In this document: piece after piece, positions 29,559 to 42,869 of the stretch
How the letters are laid out: every line of letters starts with the position of its first letter
How positions within the stretch are numbered: the first letter of the stretch is position 1
Assembly (NCBI GenBank): GCA_013180625.2
Contig: SNVD02002538.1
Coordinates: 1,426,001-1,490,000, forward strand
Source: Boswellia sacra
Taxonomy: Eukaryota > Streptophyta > Magnoliopsida > Sapindales > Burseraceae
Length of the DNA: 64,000 nt
Direction: 5' to 3'
Position numbers and translations under genes: made by a program
The notes under the pieces: model-generated
What the model was told of the DNA's origin: nothing
What the model saw: the letters and a program-made list of their open reading frames with translations, nothing else
Database searches by the model: none

Positions 29559-29799
29559 TATGGAAATAAATTAAGCTACACTGAATGTACGAATTACCAA
29601 TCTTCGTCCATCTGTTGGTAATTAACTACAAGCATGTTGTTTTGTCCAACATGGTGATCTTTTCTTCCATATTTCAAGCCCGGTTCACTATTATACGTAA
29701 TGGTAGTATCAAGGTGTGTCATAAAAATATACGTTAAGCTTTTAAAAATTATTTAAATTATCTTAAAAATTATATATATTCCATTGAAAATTATAAATT

Positions 29800-29867
29800 C
29801 TCTAAAAAATTGTATAAAAATTTTTTAAATACACAAATTTCAAGTGAATTTATACAATTTTTTAGAG
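29800..29867. repeat. 19-bp perfect inverted repeat
   Basis: CTCTAAAAAATTGTATAAA at 29800-29818 is exactly reversed and complemented at 29849-29867, with a 30-bp loop. It can form a long AT-rich hairpin. It may be a small MITE or the core of one; no flanking duplication was seen. Confidence 0.75.
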
Positions 29868-30645
29868 CTTAATATATATCCTTAAGACGCGAGTTAAAAC
29901 TATACTATATATAACTAGCTGATGAAATTTTCTATTTATTTTTTAGACGTATGAAAATATTTATTATTTACGTAATTATTGGTTTGACAATTAAGTGTTG
30001 TTTTAAATATTTTTTAGAAATATTAAAAATAACCATATTAAAAAAGATACGTATTAAAATTAGTCTCACCATTTAAAACATGTTCTTATAAATTTTAATT
30101 TCAATTTTTGTTTTCTAACAAAGAAACTTATTAAGTAATAGAAATGCTACAGGAGATTCAATACTTTGAATGTTGATATATTCCTCCTAAAAGTGCAATA
30201 TCAGGTGATGCTTTAAAGTAAAAGCACAAAAAAGCAGAAACAATCTTCCATGAAAATTAACATTAAAACTTATATTGTTAATTATAGTTTCAATATTTTT
30301 CAAGATTCGAATTTGAATTTTTGTTTCTTGATCCATTGTAATACTTAAATCCTGTAAAAGTTAATAGAATATTAAATTCGAAATAAAATTTATGCAATTT
30401 TTGAAAAATGATTGTGCAAACACACAAAAAAAAAAGAATTCTTTTTTGCTTTAAGCGTCTACAAATGAGTATGATTTTTTTTTTTTGAAAATACTTTAAA
30501 TAAATACGTCTTTTAGACACTTTTTCTTTTTCTTTAATATATATTTTGTTTCAAAGGCGACGAACGGAAACCGGATTGGATAGTGCAAATTCCACAAGAA
30601 ATGCGTAAACTAAAGTAACGATTCCCTTTTAAGAAGCATATTTGG

Positions 30646-31504
30646 CTTTCTATTAGGGGTGTGCAAATGGTAGGGTATGGTGTGGTATCGTCATACCATC
30701 CCCATACCCTACATATATCGGGTTTTTTATTTTTATACCATACCATACCATTTTTTAATACAATACCATACCACATTTTCGCATGGTAGGGTAAGGGCGA
30801 GTATGGTATGGTATTATTCGGGTAGTTGACCAAATTGACGAGATTTTGACACTTTAAGTTCTTATTTTGACATTATTTAATATTATGATTCATAAAGTTT
30901 GTACTAAATACAAAAATCAAGCAATTACACATCCTTAACAATACAAATAATTAAGTAACTACATATTTTATAACAACACAAATAATCAAGTAACATCATA
31001 TTTATAACAATACAAAAATATCACGTAACTACATATTCCATAACAACACGAATACTCAAGCAATTACATGTCCATAACAACACAAATAACAAGTAAAGTA
31101 CATATCCGAATCCTTCCACAAAGTTCCAACTTCCAACCTTCAAGTCCAACATTTAAATTCTACAAAGTTTCAATCTTTTCAACTTCCAATCTAATACAAA
31201 TTTGAGAAAATAAAAAGGCAAAGAAAAAAGAAACTATAACACTCATACAAAAATATTTTATGTAACCAATTAAATACTGACACGTGGCATATATATATTT
31301 TTTTTAAAAAGGTATGGTATGGTATGGTATTTTCGGGTATTTTCAAAAATACCCCCTACCATACCATACCATGGCAGATTTTAAAAATCTATACCATACC
31401 ACACCCTATATTTTTTTTATACCCTACCATACCTCCACCATACTATGGCGGGTATGTCGGGTTCGGGCGGGTGATGGTGTACCATGCACACCCCTACTTT
31501 CTAT
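30646..31504. mobile_element. hAT-type non-autonomous element 2 (843 bp) with 8-bp TSD
   Basis: The element proper is 30654-31496. Its ends are inverted repeats TAGGGGTGTGCA and TGCACACCCCTA. Exact 8-bp direct repeats CTTTCTAT flank it (30646-30653 and 31497-31504). Subterminal zones carry many GGTATGGTAT or ATACCATACC words. The middle holds a ~35-bp tandem repeat (30905-31105). It has the same architecture as the element 1.1 kb upstream but unrelated subterminal words, so it belongs to a different hAT family. No transposase is encoded. Confidence 0.9.
30905..31105. repeat. ~35-bp tandem repeat inside hAT element 2
   Basis: About six degenerate copies of a 34-37-bp unit of the type CAACACAAATAATCAAGTAA followed by a CATAT...ATAA tail. 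Unit length varies slightly. The array lies centrally in the element. Confidence 0.75.
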
Positions 31505-31755
31505 AGCGGTTTCTAAAATATAAAATTTTTATTTATTATTTAAAACCAAATAAAATATTATTTGTTGCTTATTATTCACGAGTTCCACTTAAAGCTTTAC
31601 CCGCGTTTTTGAGTTCCTTGCTGTGAATTCAGTCGCTTAGATGCGTCCCTCGTGTTCGTTTTCTGAGTTCCTATTAATGGAAAATTTCTATTCGACTACA
31701 AATATCTGAAAATTTTAATTATTTTTTTGAAATTTAGAGTATATCTTCAGGACAC

Positions 31756-34700
31756 ATGGCAGCTCTTGCTGCTTCAGTGTCTGTGTCTTCATGGATCCCT
31801 GAAGATGATCTCTTGTTGAAGAACGCCGTTGAGGTACCTAATTTTTTCCTTAAATTTCGGAAAATTTCTTCTTTCAGTAAAGCAAACCCTAGATTGATTA
31901 TTTCTCTTTAGGATTTGTGGTTGAAGTCGATAGATTCGCTATTAGTGGTCAAATCGTACAGTTTATATAAAATTTGCGTTTTTTGTGTGTGATTTGAGTA
32001 GATAATTGTTGTAGGAGTGGAAAAATTTGAATGTTACTTGCTACTCGTGATCACTTTAGCTATAGTATTTGTTTCATGTGACTGTGGAGTAATTGTGGTC
32101 CTAAGACAGCGTTTGGCTGCATGGCATCCATTCAGAGAAATGATTTTAGGATGGTTTTGGAGGTGTCTTCTTCAAGACCTAGACGCGGATCCCAGATTTC
32201 TTTCTGGCTAAATAAGCATAACTGAGGGGCCTTTTTGTGTCATGAGCACTTGCTACAGTTACTAGTCTTATTCAATTAGTTTAATGTGACAATTGTGACG
32301 TTCTAATTTGCACAAAAGTCTGTCCCGTTAATGGTACCCTCGCTAGTGCCATGGAGACCCTCTAATTCTGCTTTTAAGCACAGGTAGTTAGTGGAGCTAG
32401 TACGTCGTAAGCAAATATCTTGTTGAAAGCTTTGCAATTGAGGACACATTGCTCTTCGCTATTTCTGCATATTTTGTATACTTAATATTAGGTAGGTCTT
32501 GAAAAGACTAATACATTTCTATTTATTTGAAATTTCAGGCAGGGGCTTCTTTGGAAGCACTTGCTAAAGGTGCAGTGAGATTTTCCCGCAAGTTTACACT
32601 AGGAGAATTGCAAGAGAGGTGGCATTCTCTCCTCTATGACCCTGTAATTGCAGCGGAAGCTTCTGCTCGAATGCTAGAGTTTGAACTTTCTGCTTCAAAC
32701 AATCAATTAAAGTCCATTAGGTCTGGTGTTTCTGTGGGCAATATAGAAGGTAATTCGAAGAGAAAAGTTGATAGTGTTCGAAAATTGTATTGTGCCTTGC
32801 GCAAAAGAACTTGTATTCAACATTTGAACTCTTCTAATCTAAGTTTTTTGGGCTTACCAAACATGATTGATGGGATTGGTGATGGTACTGCGTCTCAAGA
32901 ACGTGTAGAAATTCAGCATGTGACTCCAGCTGGAAGTACCATGCTTGGCGAGTGTTCGCAGAACCATTTTGAGTTTCAGGAAATGGACTTGGATCTCTTG
33001 CCTCATGTACCAGAAGATAATAATTTAGTTAAAGAGTCAATAAAACATGCTGTTGATGGTGGGGCAAATATGCATGATGATTCCTCTAATTTTCTAAGCG
33101 AGGCTTCGATTGATTTTGGGAATTGTCTAGGTGTTGAGGGAATGGGACCCTCCAATCTATTGTCTGAAAGTGATGCCCCATTTCACTCTTTGGGTTATGC
33201 ATCTCCACAGTGTAGGACACCTCTGTGGAAAACAATCGAGGATGTTGCAGTGCCTGCCATGCCAATTAATATGAGCCATATGAGCCATTTAGATGAAGGT
33301 CAGGACTTAGAAGAGACATTTATGCTTCCAGATGATATGGATATCAAGCAAATGGGTTTATCTGCTAACAGAGATAGTGATTTTATAGATCTTTCAGACT
33401 CTCTTCTAAACTTAGGGAATGATGATGAGCTTTGTTTCTTGGATGCAGATGGTAAAGACGCAATGAATAACTCTTGCCATGATAATATTAATCCAATATT
33501 GTTGAGTTCTCCTAATGGAATTCATGAAGATAATGTACCTGATGTTAAAGAACCTCAAACATGCCTTGTGATTCCCGATGGTTCAAGTCATAAAGAGTTG
33601 GATGTTATTGCTGAACAATCACACTCTAGTCATGATAATCAGAATGATAATTTTTGTTCAGAAGCCAATGTGCCGGCATCTACCTCAATGCCGAATTCTC
33701 AGTCTCATGACTTCCCAAATGGGGAGATCGAATGCACATTGAACACTGAGGACCCAGAAATCCCTTGCAATGATGATTTCTGCCCGCGTAAATTGGTTCC
33801 TGCTTCAGCACTGCAAATAAATTATAAAGTGGCTAGTTATCCGGCTTCCGCCTTTGGTGCTCGGAAGGATAGTGAACAAAATTTAGGCATAAGAAGATTT
33901 GATATGTTTCCGGGACCCAGTTACAAACACCCACTTTTTAACAGTGGAGCCAAATCCAAGCCTTCTGATGTTAATTGTCCCGCTGGTGCCTACAGAGAGG
34001 CTAACAATGTCCCTGCAGATCTTAGCCAGTGCAGTTCAGCAGTTTCAGCCCAAAAGTCTGTCACACATGCAGGACTGAAGGGAGGGTCACTGCAGGCAAT
34101 TTGTGCTACAGATGTACGGCTACATGGTAAAACAACTGCCTGTCCAAATGTTTTTCCTAATCCAGAAGCAAGCACCTCAACCATAGATCCAGAATTATTG
34201 CAAGATTCCGAAGAATATGAAAGTGATGATCATATTCCATGCTTTTCTGATATTGAATCAATGGTAATTCTTATAATTTCCTAGTGAGGGGATTAATCTC
34301 GTTTCCTTCTTCTTTTTCAATCTTGACCTCTTATACATTTTTTATGTCTCCTTTCAGATCCTTGATTTGGATTTATGTCCAGAGAATCTGGATACTTTTA
34401 GTGCAGGTGGTAAGTCATCTAAGCTCTTAGTTCAACAAGCATATAATATCCTCCAACCATTTTCTATATTCAGTAATGTATTGTTGGACATTATTGTCGT
34501 TAGAAACTCCACTATTAACATTTCATGCACTTGATTATGATCTATTTTGGCTGTTTATGATGAGATTAATATGCATCTACATTTTTTGGCCTCAATGTGA
34601 CCTTTTTTCAAATGGTAGAAACCAGTAGCTACATATTTGTTGACGCAGAGAGTGAGAATGTAATTTGATGTGACGTTGTAGAGCTGTAAGTATGTAATTA

Positions 34701-36591
34701 AGTTGATCTTCTTTCCTTGAATTTCCAGTATCAGCATATCAAAGTGACGACGCTAAGAGGTTAATTATTAGGTTGGAACAGTGTGCTCACTCTTCTATGA
34801 AAAGAGGAATTGCATACCAAGGGGCATTTGCCCTATTTTATGGCCGCCATTTGAAGCATTATATTAAGAAAACTGAGGTAAATATTCCCTACTTTTGGTC
34901 TCTTCTTCCATCTATTATTTATATTTGAAGCGTTGTCCTACTTAGGAATGAAACATTTGTTTTAGGTATTTTTATTTCTTGTTGCTTATATTTTCTTATG
35001 GCATTCAATTTCTTGATATTGTGAATGGAACTTTATTATATAAAAGGTTTAAGACAATCAAATCTCATTTGATTGTTAAAATTGCTTCAGTGATGTGTGT
35101 TTTTTACCAGGCATATGCAGTTACAGTGGGTACAGTAGAACCATAGGAAAGTAGGAAACATATCAAAACTGTTCTAGCAATTGGGAAGCTGCAAGCGAGT
35201 GTATGTTGACGATATTGCGTAAGCAATTTTTTTATTCGTTGACTGTGGTGGGACTATATTGCTCATGGCTGTGTCTGATGTTGCCAACTGACCTGAGTAA
35301 ATTTTAGGCATCTGATTGCCTTCCTATTCAGTCATTTGAATTTAAACATTAACTCTTTGGATGGGCTAAATGTGGTTAGCCCATTTAAATTTCTATTCTA
35401 GAAGTCCTCAAATTGTTACTGTGGATTAAAGCAAATGAAGAGTTCAAATTCAACATTATATCACCCAGGTCGTTGGAATGTTATCTGCCATATGCAGTGT
35501 TTGGGTGCTGATTTAACAACAATATTAGTGCAAAATTGTTCTCTTCTTATTCTGGCAACCTCTTTCTACACTGTAGGTCACACTTGGCAGAGCAACAGAG
35601 GACTTTGAGGTAGATATTGACTTGGGAAGAGAAGGGCGTGCCAACAAAATATCTAGGAGACAGGTTAGTAAATCTTTGTTTCTTTGATTTGATTATTTGC
35701 ATAGCTGTGTTAGTTGTTGATTAGATAAATCTTGGGTTTGTACTTCACAAGGTGACTATTTTATTTATCAATACTTTTTAATTTAACACTTTAAGTGGAC
35801 ATTAATGAGAGAGACAAACTAAACTCAAACAAAAGAATACCAAGAACGCAGGTTAGGGCCTTGAAGAACTCTTGGAATGAGTGAATGTTTTCAGTTGACC
35901 TTTTTGCCTTTTAGAATTAATTTCAAATTTACAGATTATGTATCGCCTAGAACCCTGGTTATTGTTCTGGTAACCTGTGGGCAACTTTATGGCTCAAAGG
36001 TACAAACAAATTTCTTCTTACTCGTGTTTACCTGGGACTTTAAAGATGGGAAACCATCGCTTTTCTTTTTAGGAAAAAATTACTGTTTTTTTTTTTTTTT
36101 CTGTTAAGTGATGCTGTTAGCTTCTTCAACCATATTTCTTGAAAGTCAAAATTGAGCCAAGAGAATAACTATTATTAACCATTTATGCTAGGCACTTATA
36201 AAGATGGAAGGAAATGGTTCATTTGTTTTGATGAATCTGGGTAAGAGTTCTATATTTTTGAATGGCAACGAAATTTCTGCTGGACGAGGTCACATTCTAA
36301 GTTCAAGTAGTTTGATTGAGGTATGCTGCTTCCATCATTTATATCTCATAACTTCAATATGCTCTTTATTCCCATCAACTGTACAATGAATGCGCTTAAA
36401 TGTTTGCTTGTTTCAATGCAATTTATGAATGTCAAATGATGTGTTCGCAGATCAGGGAAATGGCATTCATGTTTGAAATAAACCATGAACGTGTGAGGCG
36501 ATATCTGGAGAATTCCAGCAAAAGAAACCCAGAGACAAACACCAATTTTCAATGGTCTGAAGAGGGGCTCCATGATCCCAAAAAGCCATGA
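31756..36591 (+). CDS. FHA-domain protein, MCRS1/EMB1967-like
   Basis: Plant homolog of microspherule protein 1, a chromatin-associated FHA protein (INO80 and NSL complexes in animals); an Arabidopsis relative, EMB1967, is needed for embryo development. Exons: 31756-31833, 32539-34263, 34358-34409, 34729-34877, 35577-35663, 36192-36320 and 36451-36591, all GT-AG, 786 aa. The N-terminal MCRS_N region spans residues ~10-85 (SWIPEDDLLL, then FTLGELQERWHSLLYDP). A long acidic, Ser-rich linker is encoded by the big second exon. The C-terminal FHA domain lies at ~668-755 and shows TLGRATEDFEVDIDLGREG with the phosphothreonine-binding pattern GR...SRRQ. A frame opening at 32527 begins inside intron 1; the ATG at 31756 is preferred because it supplies the conserved WIPEDD segment. 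Regulation cannot be read here. Confidence 0.92.
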
Positions 36592-38948
36592 ATGTGTGCA
36601 TATCTGTTCATTTTCTTTGGGAAAGAGTAATCAGTCTAGTGTTGGAATCTAACTGATACGATAGGATAATCTGCTTGTAGCTTTAGTGTAAAGGGTAGAT
36701 TCTGTAGAGGGCACTTTCATTTTGAGGATGGATCTCATGTGAAGATGTATCTATGTATGGATCAATGGTGGTTTATCCCTAACCTGAAAAGAAATTAACC
36801 GAAGAATAGCTAATATTATTTTGTAAGGCCCATTGTCCATGTTATTTGTCTTTATCTTTTCTTGCTATTTTACAATTATTTCCACAATCTTAATTTATTT
36901 AAGACTCTCTGAAACAATTGCAAACATCTGAACTAACTAGTTGGACGATTTCTTATCTGGGATGTATATTTGTTAGTTCAACTGAACACTATACAGAAAT
37001 ATATATTTTGAAAAAATATTATATATAGACTTGAGCATAAACAAATCCCAGAATATGACAAATTTAGAAACTGCTGAGGTGTGAGACCAAAACACCTCCT
37101 CCTCTCAGATTGACTAACGTTTCAAACTGCTTATAAGTCTGCTGACTACTCCTTTTGTATCTGTTGATAGCCATTACTTAGATCCATGGTTTCCCAAATT
37201 TCTGTAGCTGTTTTAACTATTAATTACATAAATGTTCCTGAGCAGGTATTTTTGAGTTTCCACATGTTCAATTCGAAGCTGCTCATAAACCAACTCTACG
37301 GAGCCAATTCTCTTAATATGTTTACGTAATGCCTTTTTCCAAATCAGTTAATTATAATTAAATCTTAATTACACCAATGATTGATATCAACCAATCAAAA
37401 AGATTCGAAAGAAAACCTTCCTGATCATTTCAGATCAAACACAACCCAGAGGATAAAAATTAACAAGATTTCGCAATTAGAGAAAAAAAATAAAGCAAGT
37501 TACAAAGTGTTTATTTAATTCTACTTCACTCAACATGCATTTGATTTGAGTCCCTCTTTTTTCCTTTCTGCGTTCTCTTAACTGCCTTTTAAAGAGAATG
37601 CAAATTTTCTAGTAACATAAAGTGTTCCCACATTGACTTTTGTTTTCTTTCTTAGGTTCCCAATATTAAATAACAGGGATGAACCAAGACAGGACCCATA
37701 TAAAATTAAAAGTGGAAGTAACAGCATTATAGCAATGAAGGATTCTTTGAAATTACACAACAACTTGATTCTGTTGGGTGTACCTAATAGGAATCAACAT
37801 GCTGGAACAGATAAGACATTTGAAAAGATTGTTAAAATTTAAAGTTTGTTATCAATAATTGATAAATGTAAATATACAATGCAACCACCAACTTTAATTT
37901 ACATTAGAACCAGATGCCTAGCTATCATATTCACCACCTTTGAAGATCATGTAACAACGGCATCGCAGAGGGGACCTAATACACGCCGGCCTTTGATTCT
38001 AGTTCCCAGAACCACAAGCAAATATAAATTAAAAAATCGAATGGTCTGCTGCATCTGCTGTTACTAGCTAGCTTGCTATTTCATGACATACATTGCAGCC
38101 CTTGTCATCGTAAAATTAAAGGCCTATATACATTGAAGCCTAATTAAATTTTCTTTGCTTCTTTCGTGAAAAACAGCAGAGTCAGCTCCATCCAACGGGA
38201 AAAGAGCTTTTATAATGTAAAGCTTTTAATCATTACTGTCCAAGTTTTGTTATTGACAAGGACATGGTATATAAATCCGACTAGCGCCCATGTGAAGTTA
38301 ATGCGAAGCTCTACTTTCGTTGAAATTAGAATACTGAAATTGCTACTCTTGTTCCTTCGCTATATGCAATAGTTTCTGTAAATGTTCATTAGTGAAAGGG
38401 AAAGCCTTGGCTGCTCTTTTGGCAGCAACGAAATGATAACTATTTAGCTATATTTGAAATTTTGAAGTTCCACGAAATGATTTTAACTTCTATAATTCCC
38501 TTATTAATTAATTAATGATGGACGATAGCAACCATGAACCGAACCACCTTGGGTTAACAGAAGGCAGAATTGACTAGAGCCAACACAATACACGTAGTCA
38601 CTCAATCAATCAAGGTGTCGCTACTACAGCAGACCCCACTCTCAGTCACTCTCTCTCTTGTGTAACAAATTTAAATGCGAGACGAGATCATTATATAAAG
38701 AGCATCGTTCTGACATTGCCCGTGAAGCCACTAACAAAAAGATGTCAGACCCAGGAAGCAAAAGTGGTGAAAATCTAGTTCAAAGTTCAAAGCTCAAAGC
38801 CCATTTCTCTTGTCTTCCACAGACAATTGTACAAGATCTTCGCATACCTATAAACAGACGGTCCTGATTCTCCCCTCTCATCCTTATCTTCTAGATAACC
38901 ATATAAACAGCAAAATTCCATTCGGTTTACTTTCACCAGTGAAAACTA
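36592..38948. other. intergenic region
   Basis: About 2.4 kb with no supported gene. Short open frames (for example 37846-38067 and 38166-38372) lack domain resemblance. The last ~300 bp should hold promoter and 5' UTR of the LRR gene. No element with paired ends was recognised. Confidence 0.55.
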
Positions 38949-40214
38949 ATGGGTACTCTCAGTTTCTCTCTTCTTCTGCTGGCCACATTTTCATGGCTGT
39001 TGTTACTCGCAGTAGAATCGAAAACCTACTGGGGAGACATTGAGGTGATGAAGGAGCTGAAGAACTCGGTTGACGCCAGCTCGGTGAGTCCTGGTTCATG
39101 CCTGAGCTCGTGGGACTTCTCTGTTGATCCGTGTGACGCCCTTTTCAGTGAGAAATTCACGTGCGGGTTCAGGTGCGATTTTGCGGTGTCTGAGTTGAGC
39201 AGGATCACTGAACTCAGTCTTGACCAGGCGGGTTATTCTGGTTCACTCTCTTCAGTTTCATGGAACCTTCCTTATTTGGAAACGCTTGACCTCTCAAACA
39301 ACTATTTCTCAGGGTTTGTCCCCGACTCGTTATCTAATCTGACTCGGGTGATTCGACTCGGCCTGTCAAAAAACATGTTTTCTGGTGAAATTCCATCCTC
39401 GATTGGGTCACTCTCTCGCTTGGAAGAGCTTTACCTTGATAACAACAACCTTGAAGGCACAATTCCTGCGAGTTTCAATAATCTGTTCAGCTTGAAAAGG
39501 CTCGAAATTCAATCGAACAAGTTCACTGGTAAGTTTCCCGAGCTGGGTTCACTCAAAAACCTTTACTTTCTAGACGCAAGCGACAATGCAATATCTGGAG
39601 GACTACCATTGACTCTACCAACTTCACTAGTTCAAATCTCCATGAGAAACAATAGCATGGAAGGCACAATCCCGGAAAGTTTCAAATTTTTAACTTCTTT
39701 GCAAGTGCTGGATCTAAGTCACAACAGACTCGGTGGCTCACTCCCTTTGCTTCTCTTTCTCCATCCATCTCTTCAACAACTCACTCTCTCATTCAACCAT
39801 TTCACTTCCATACAATCACCTACTATTTTGACCAACATTGAAAGCGAGCTGATAGCCATCGATTTGAGCGACAACGAGCTTCAAGGTTTTCTACCATTTT
39901 TCATGGCTTTGATGCCAAAGCTCTCTGCATTATCTTTAGAGAACAACAAGTTCACCGGCATGATACCTACCCAGTACGCAATAAAGGTAGTGATACCGGA
40001 ATCCGGAGTGTCTCCATTGCAGAGGCTTTTGCTTGGAGGAAACTACTTGTTTGGAGCCATTCCAAGTCTGCTAATGGAGCTTGAACCGGGCTCTGCTAAT
40101 GTCAGTTTTGCTGATAACTGCTTGTACCGGTGTCCACTTTCCTTCTTCTTCTGTCAGGGCGCTGACCAGAAATCTTTGATGGAATGCAAGCGATTTAATC
40201 CTGTAATTCCGTGA
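38949..40214 (+). CDS. secreted leucine-rich-repeat protein (receptor-like, no kinase)
   Basis: Single-exon frame of 421 aa. The first ~23 residues form a signal peptide (MGTLSFSLLLLATFSWLLLL). A Cys-containing N-terminal cap follows (SCLSSWDFSVDPCD, CGFRCDF), then roughly ten plant-type extracellular LRRs, for example LPYLETLDLSNNYFSGFVP, with the typical LxxLxLxxNxxxGxIP pattern. A C-terminal cysteine cluster (CLYRCPLSFFFC, then MEC) closes the solenoid. There is no transmembrane helix after the repeats and no kinase, so the protein should be apoplastic or wall-associated. Plant relatives include short LRR proteins and receptor-like proteins involved in signalling or defence; the ligand and exact subfamily are not recognisable. 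The gene looks intact. Confidence 0.88.
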   Translation: MGTLSFSLLLLATFSWLLLLAVESKTYWGDIEVMKELKNSVDASSVSPGSCLSSWDFSVDPCDALFSEKFTCGFRCDFAVSELSRITELSLDQAGYSGSLSSVSWNLPYLETLDLSNNYFSGFVPDSLSNLTRVIRLGLSKNMFSGEIPSSIGSLSRLEELYLDNNNLEGTIPASFNNLFSLKRLEIQSNKFTGKFPELGSLKNLYFLDASDNAISGGLPLTLPTSLVQISMRNNSMEGTIPESFKFLTSLQVLDLSHNRLGGSLPLLLFLHPSLQQLTLSFNHFTSIQSPTILTNIESELIAIDLSDNELQGFLPFFMALMPKLSALSLENNKFTGMIPTQYAIKVVIPESGVSPLQRLLLGGNYLFGAIPSLLMELEPGSANVSFADNCLYRCPLSFFFCQGADQKSLMECKRFNPVIP

Positions 40215-41535
40215 AGAATGGTGATTAGAGCTTTGTTGTTGTATTGTATGTAATTAATATTAATCTACGAATTCTCTTTTATATAATGTTATGTTTAGTA
40301 ACAATTCTAATCTTGGTAATAAATACAAGTAACATAAAAATAAGCATTAAGGAGCGTTACGTAATGATGAAAAGGCTATCGAGAGACTAGATTTTTTGTC
40401 TCCCTCTGACACTTGACGTGACTCAATGGGCCGTGCGTTTGCGCGCAAGCGCAGCTTATCAATCTGCCTGGCCAAATCTGCTTCCCGTCACTTCCTATTT
40501 TTGGTTTTCACGACGAAGGTGATTCTTACACGTACTCGTTTCTAATTTGACGGGTGACTCTGAACGGAGTAATGTTACGGTACGGCCGTTGTATTAAAGT
40601 AAACGGTTTAGATGGCGTCATGCAGGTATTTTATATTGATATAGTATTTACAAGATGTCTCTTATTTGTTTCTGTTGTATTATGGTAAATGTATCACAGA
40701 TTTACTCCTCTGAACGTTATTTGATATCAAAGTTATTAATTAAATTAAACATTTATGCAGCGAAATGAAATGATATATTATGAAGTACATGCTTGAGCGA
40801 GCAACGCTGAGTTGGTTTAAAAATCTTTAGTTTTATACTATTTTTTTTATGAATTAAAATTTTATTTTTTATATTATATATTTTTTAATATAATTTATAT
40901 TTAATCTTAATTATATATTTTTTTAAATTAATCATATATTTTAAATTTAATTAAAAAATATTAAATTAAAAAAAACACACCTTTTATTTTATTTCGCAAT
41001 TAATTCGTTTGAAAACGACGCCAGGTTGTTGTGCGCTTTCGTGGGAAAGAAACATTTTTCGAGATCAAATACATCATGAACGTTATTTCTCCTTTCTCCT
41101 TTGATGAAATTTTGGCGTCATAGGTGTGGACGAAATTGATCCAACGCTTTTGCTTCAGAACTTCGGGTCAGATGTCTCCAACACTAGTGGCTGCTACATG
41201 CCGCTTTACTTCTCGTATCATATTGGTAAATGGCGGTGACTTAGTGACCCTTTTTATTAATTTGAGGGCCCATTTCAGATAAAAACGTCCTACAATTTGC
41301 CCCCTTTGTCTTTTAATTTACATCATTAGGGAATATTGAATATTGAGAATGAGAAAAGATCAATTACAGTAAAAAAAAAATTAAAAAAATAAATATAATT
41401 AAGACTCTTTAGTGAACTTTAAATGTATCGTAAAAAATTTTTATATCATAAATATTTTTTTCGATAAAAAGATTAAAATACTCTTATTTATTCAATTTTT
41501 TTTAAAATCTTATTTCTCTTTTATTTTTTTCTGCA
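40215..41535. other. intergenic region
   Basis: AT-rich spacer downstream of the LRR gene. No gene, RNA or mobile element with clear ends was recognised. It leads into the CGAC-motif region. Confidence 0.55.
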
Positions 41536-41849
41536 GGCAAATATTTCTGTAACTCTTCGACAACTCTTGATTCGTAAACCGACACGAGTATCGACTGAGG
41601 GTAGGAGCAAGATGATGCAGAGAGGAGCACCCATCGACATTGAAGTTCGTTTATTTGTCATTTTTTTGGTAGTTTTACTGATTTACTTAGTTGTTTTCTA
41701 TTTCGTTATATTTGATTTTGTTTTTAGGGAATCTTAATTAGATATTTGAATTTCCGTCAAATTTGTGAACATATTCTGTATTTCTAGATATAAATCTAAT
41801 GTTATTATGTGATTTTTGTGCTTTGATGTGTATGAAAACTGAAAAAATC

Positions 41850-42260
41850 GACGGGTTTTGTCGCGAGGTAGACGATGGCGAGTGTCGGTTGTGAATCCGA
41901 CACCACTCGACACTCGACACTTACATGTCAAGTCTTCTTGAGTCGTGTCAGATTCATAACCGACACTCGATATCAGTCTATTTTCGAAGACATCGAGTGT
42001 TGGATGATGCTTCCAATACTCGACACTAGCCTTCATCCGATATGTCAACTATCGGATACGTGAAAACCGATATATAGATGTCTTGAACCATGTATCCGAC
42101 ACTTGACATGTCGGATGAAAGCTTGTGTCGAGTGTCAGATCCGACAAAGTTGTAAAGTCGGTTGGAGGTATCCGACAGGAGTTTTGTCGGTTTATGTTTT
42201 CGAGCTTTATCAAGCGCGTCGAGTGGCGTCAAGTTTTGTCGAGCGTTTTGGCAGGTTGCT
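41850..42260. repeat. CGACACTCGACA-motif array, block 1
   Basis: Dense copies of CGACACTCGA, CCGACA and their complements (TGTCGAGTGTC, TGTCGG) in both orientations. Small palindromes result, for example TGACATGTCGG at 42105-42115 and its complement CCGACATGTCA at 43087-43097 in block 2. Composition is unlike the AT-rich flanks. Probably the subterminal repeat zone of a worn DNA transposon, but no terminal inverted repeats or target duplication could be placed. Confidence 0.6.
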
Positions 42261-42869
42261 TGTTTTAGTTTTGTTTTTATGTCTTTTTGCATAATATTTA
42301 ACTATAACGGTCTTGAATTTGCAGGTTGAAGCAAATGGCAAGTGAATTTGGACTGTCCTTCACCCAGAAGACACCATATGATGAGCTTTTTTCATGGCAC
42401 GAGAGCTTGAGCAGCAGCCAAGCACGACTACACAATGATTTCATCTCATGTATATATTATGTTTAGTTACATATTTTTTTGGGTTGATATTTTGTAGATA
42501 TTTACACATTATTGTATAGTGACTTTTTTTGTATAGTCGCCCATGTTTTTCATGTCTAGTGGGACGAAAACTTTTACATACATATTTTTTTTCGGTTGTA
42601 GTAATACATACATGTTTTTCATGTTATCCGAATCTCATACACGAATATTTAGTTTAATGAAAAAGCACATAAATTCATGTTTAATACATTAATGTTACAT
42701 ACATTGACAAAGCACATGAATGAATGTTTTATACAATGACAAAATCACATTTATGAAAGTTATTAATTTGAACAAGCCACAAATTGGAATAAAATCAATA
42801 ACTGATAGAGACATATCATATAAGTCCATTGACAATAAATCATTACAAAATTGCTTACAAAAGGCACAA

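Larger units (their letters stand above)
27612..31755. other. intergenic region rich in small mobile elements
   Basis: Between the TM6-like gene and the FHA-domain gene no further gene is supported. Most of the space is taken by the SINE-like fragment and the two hAT elements listed separately. The final ~150 bp before 31756 should be the 5' UTR and promoter of the FHA gene. Open frames within the GC-rich arms of hAT element 1 are by-products of its repeats. Confidence 0.6.
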
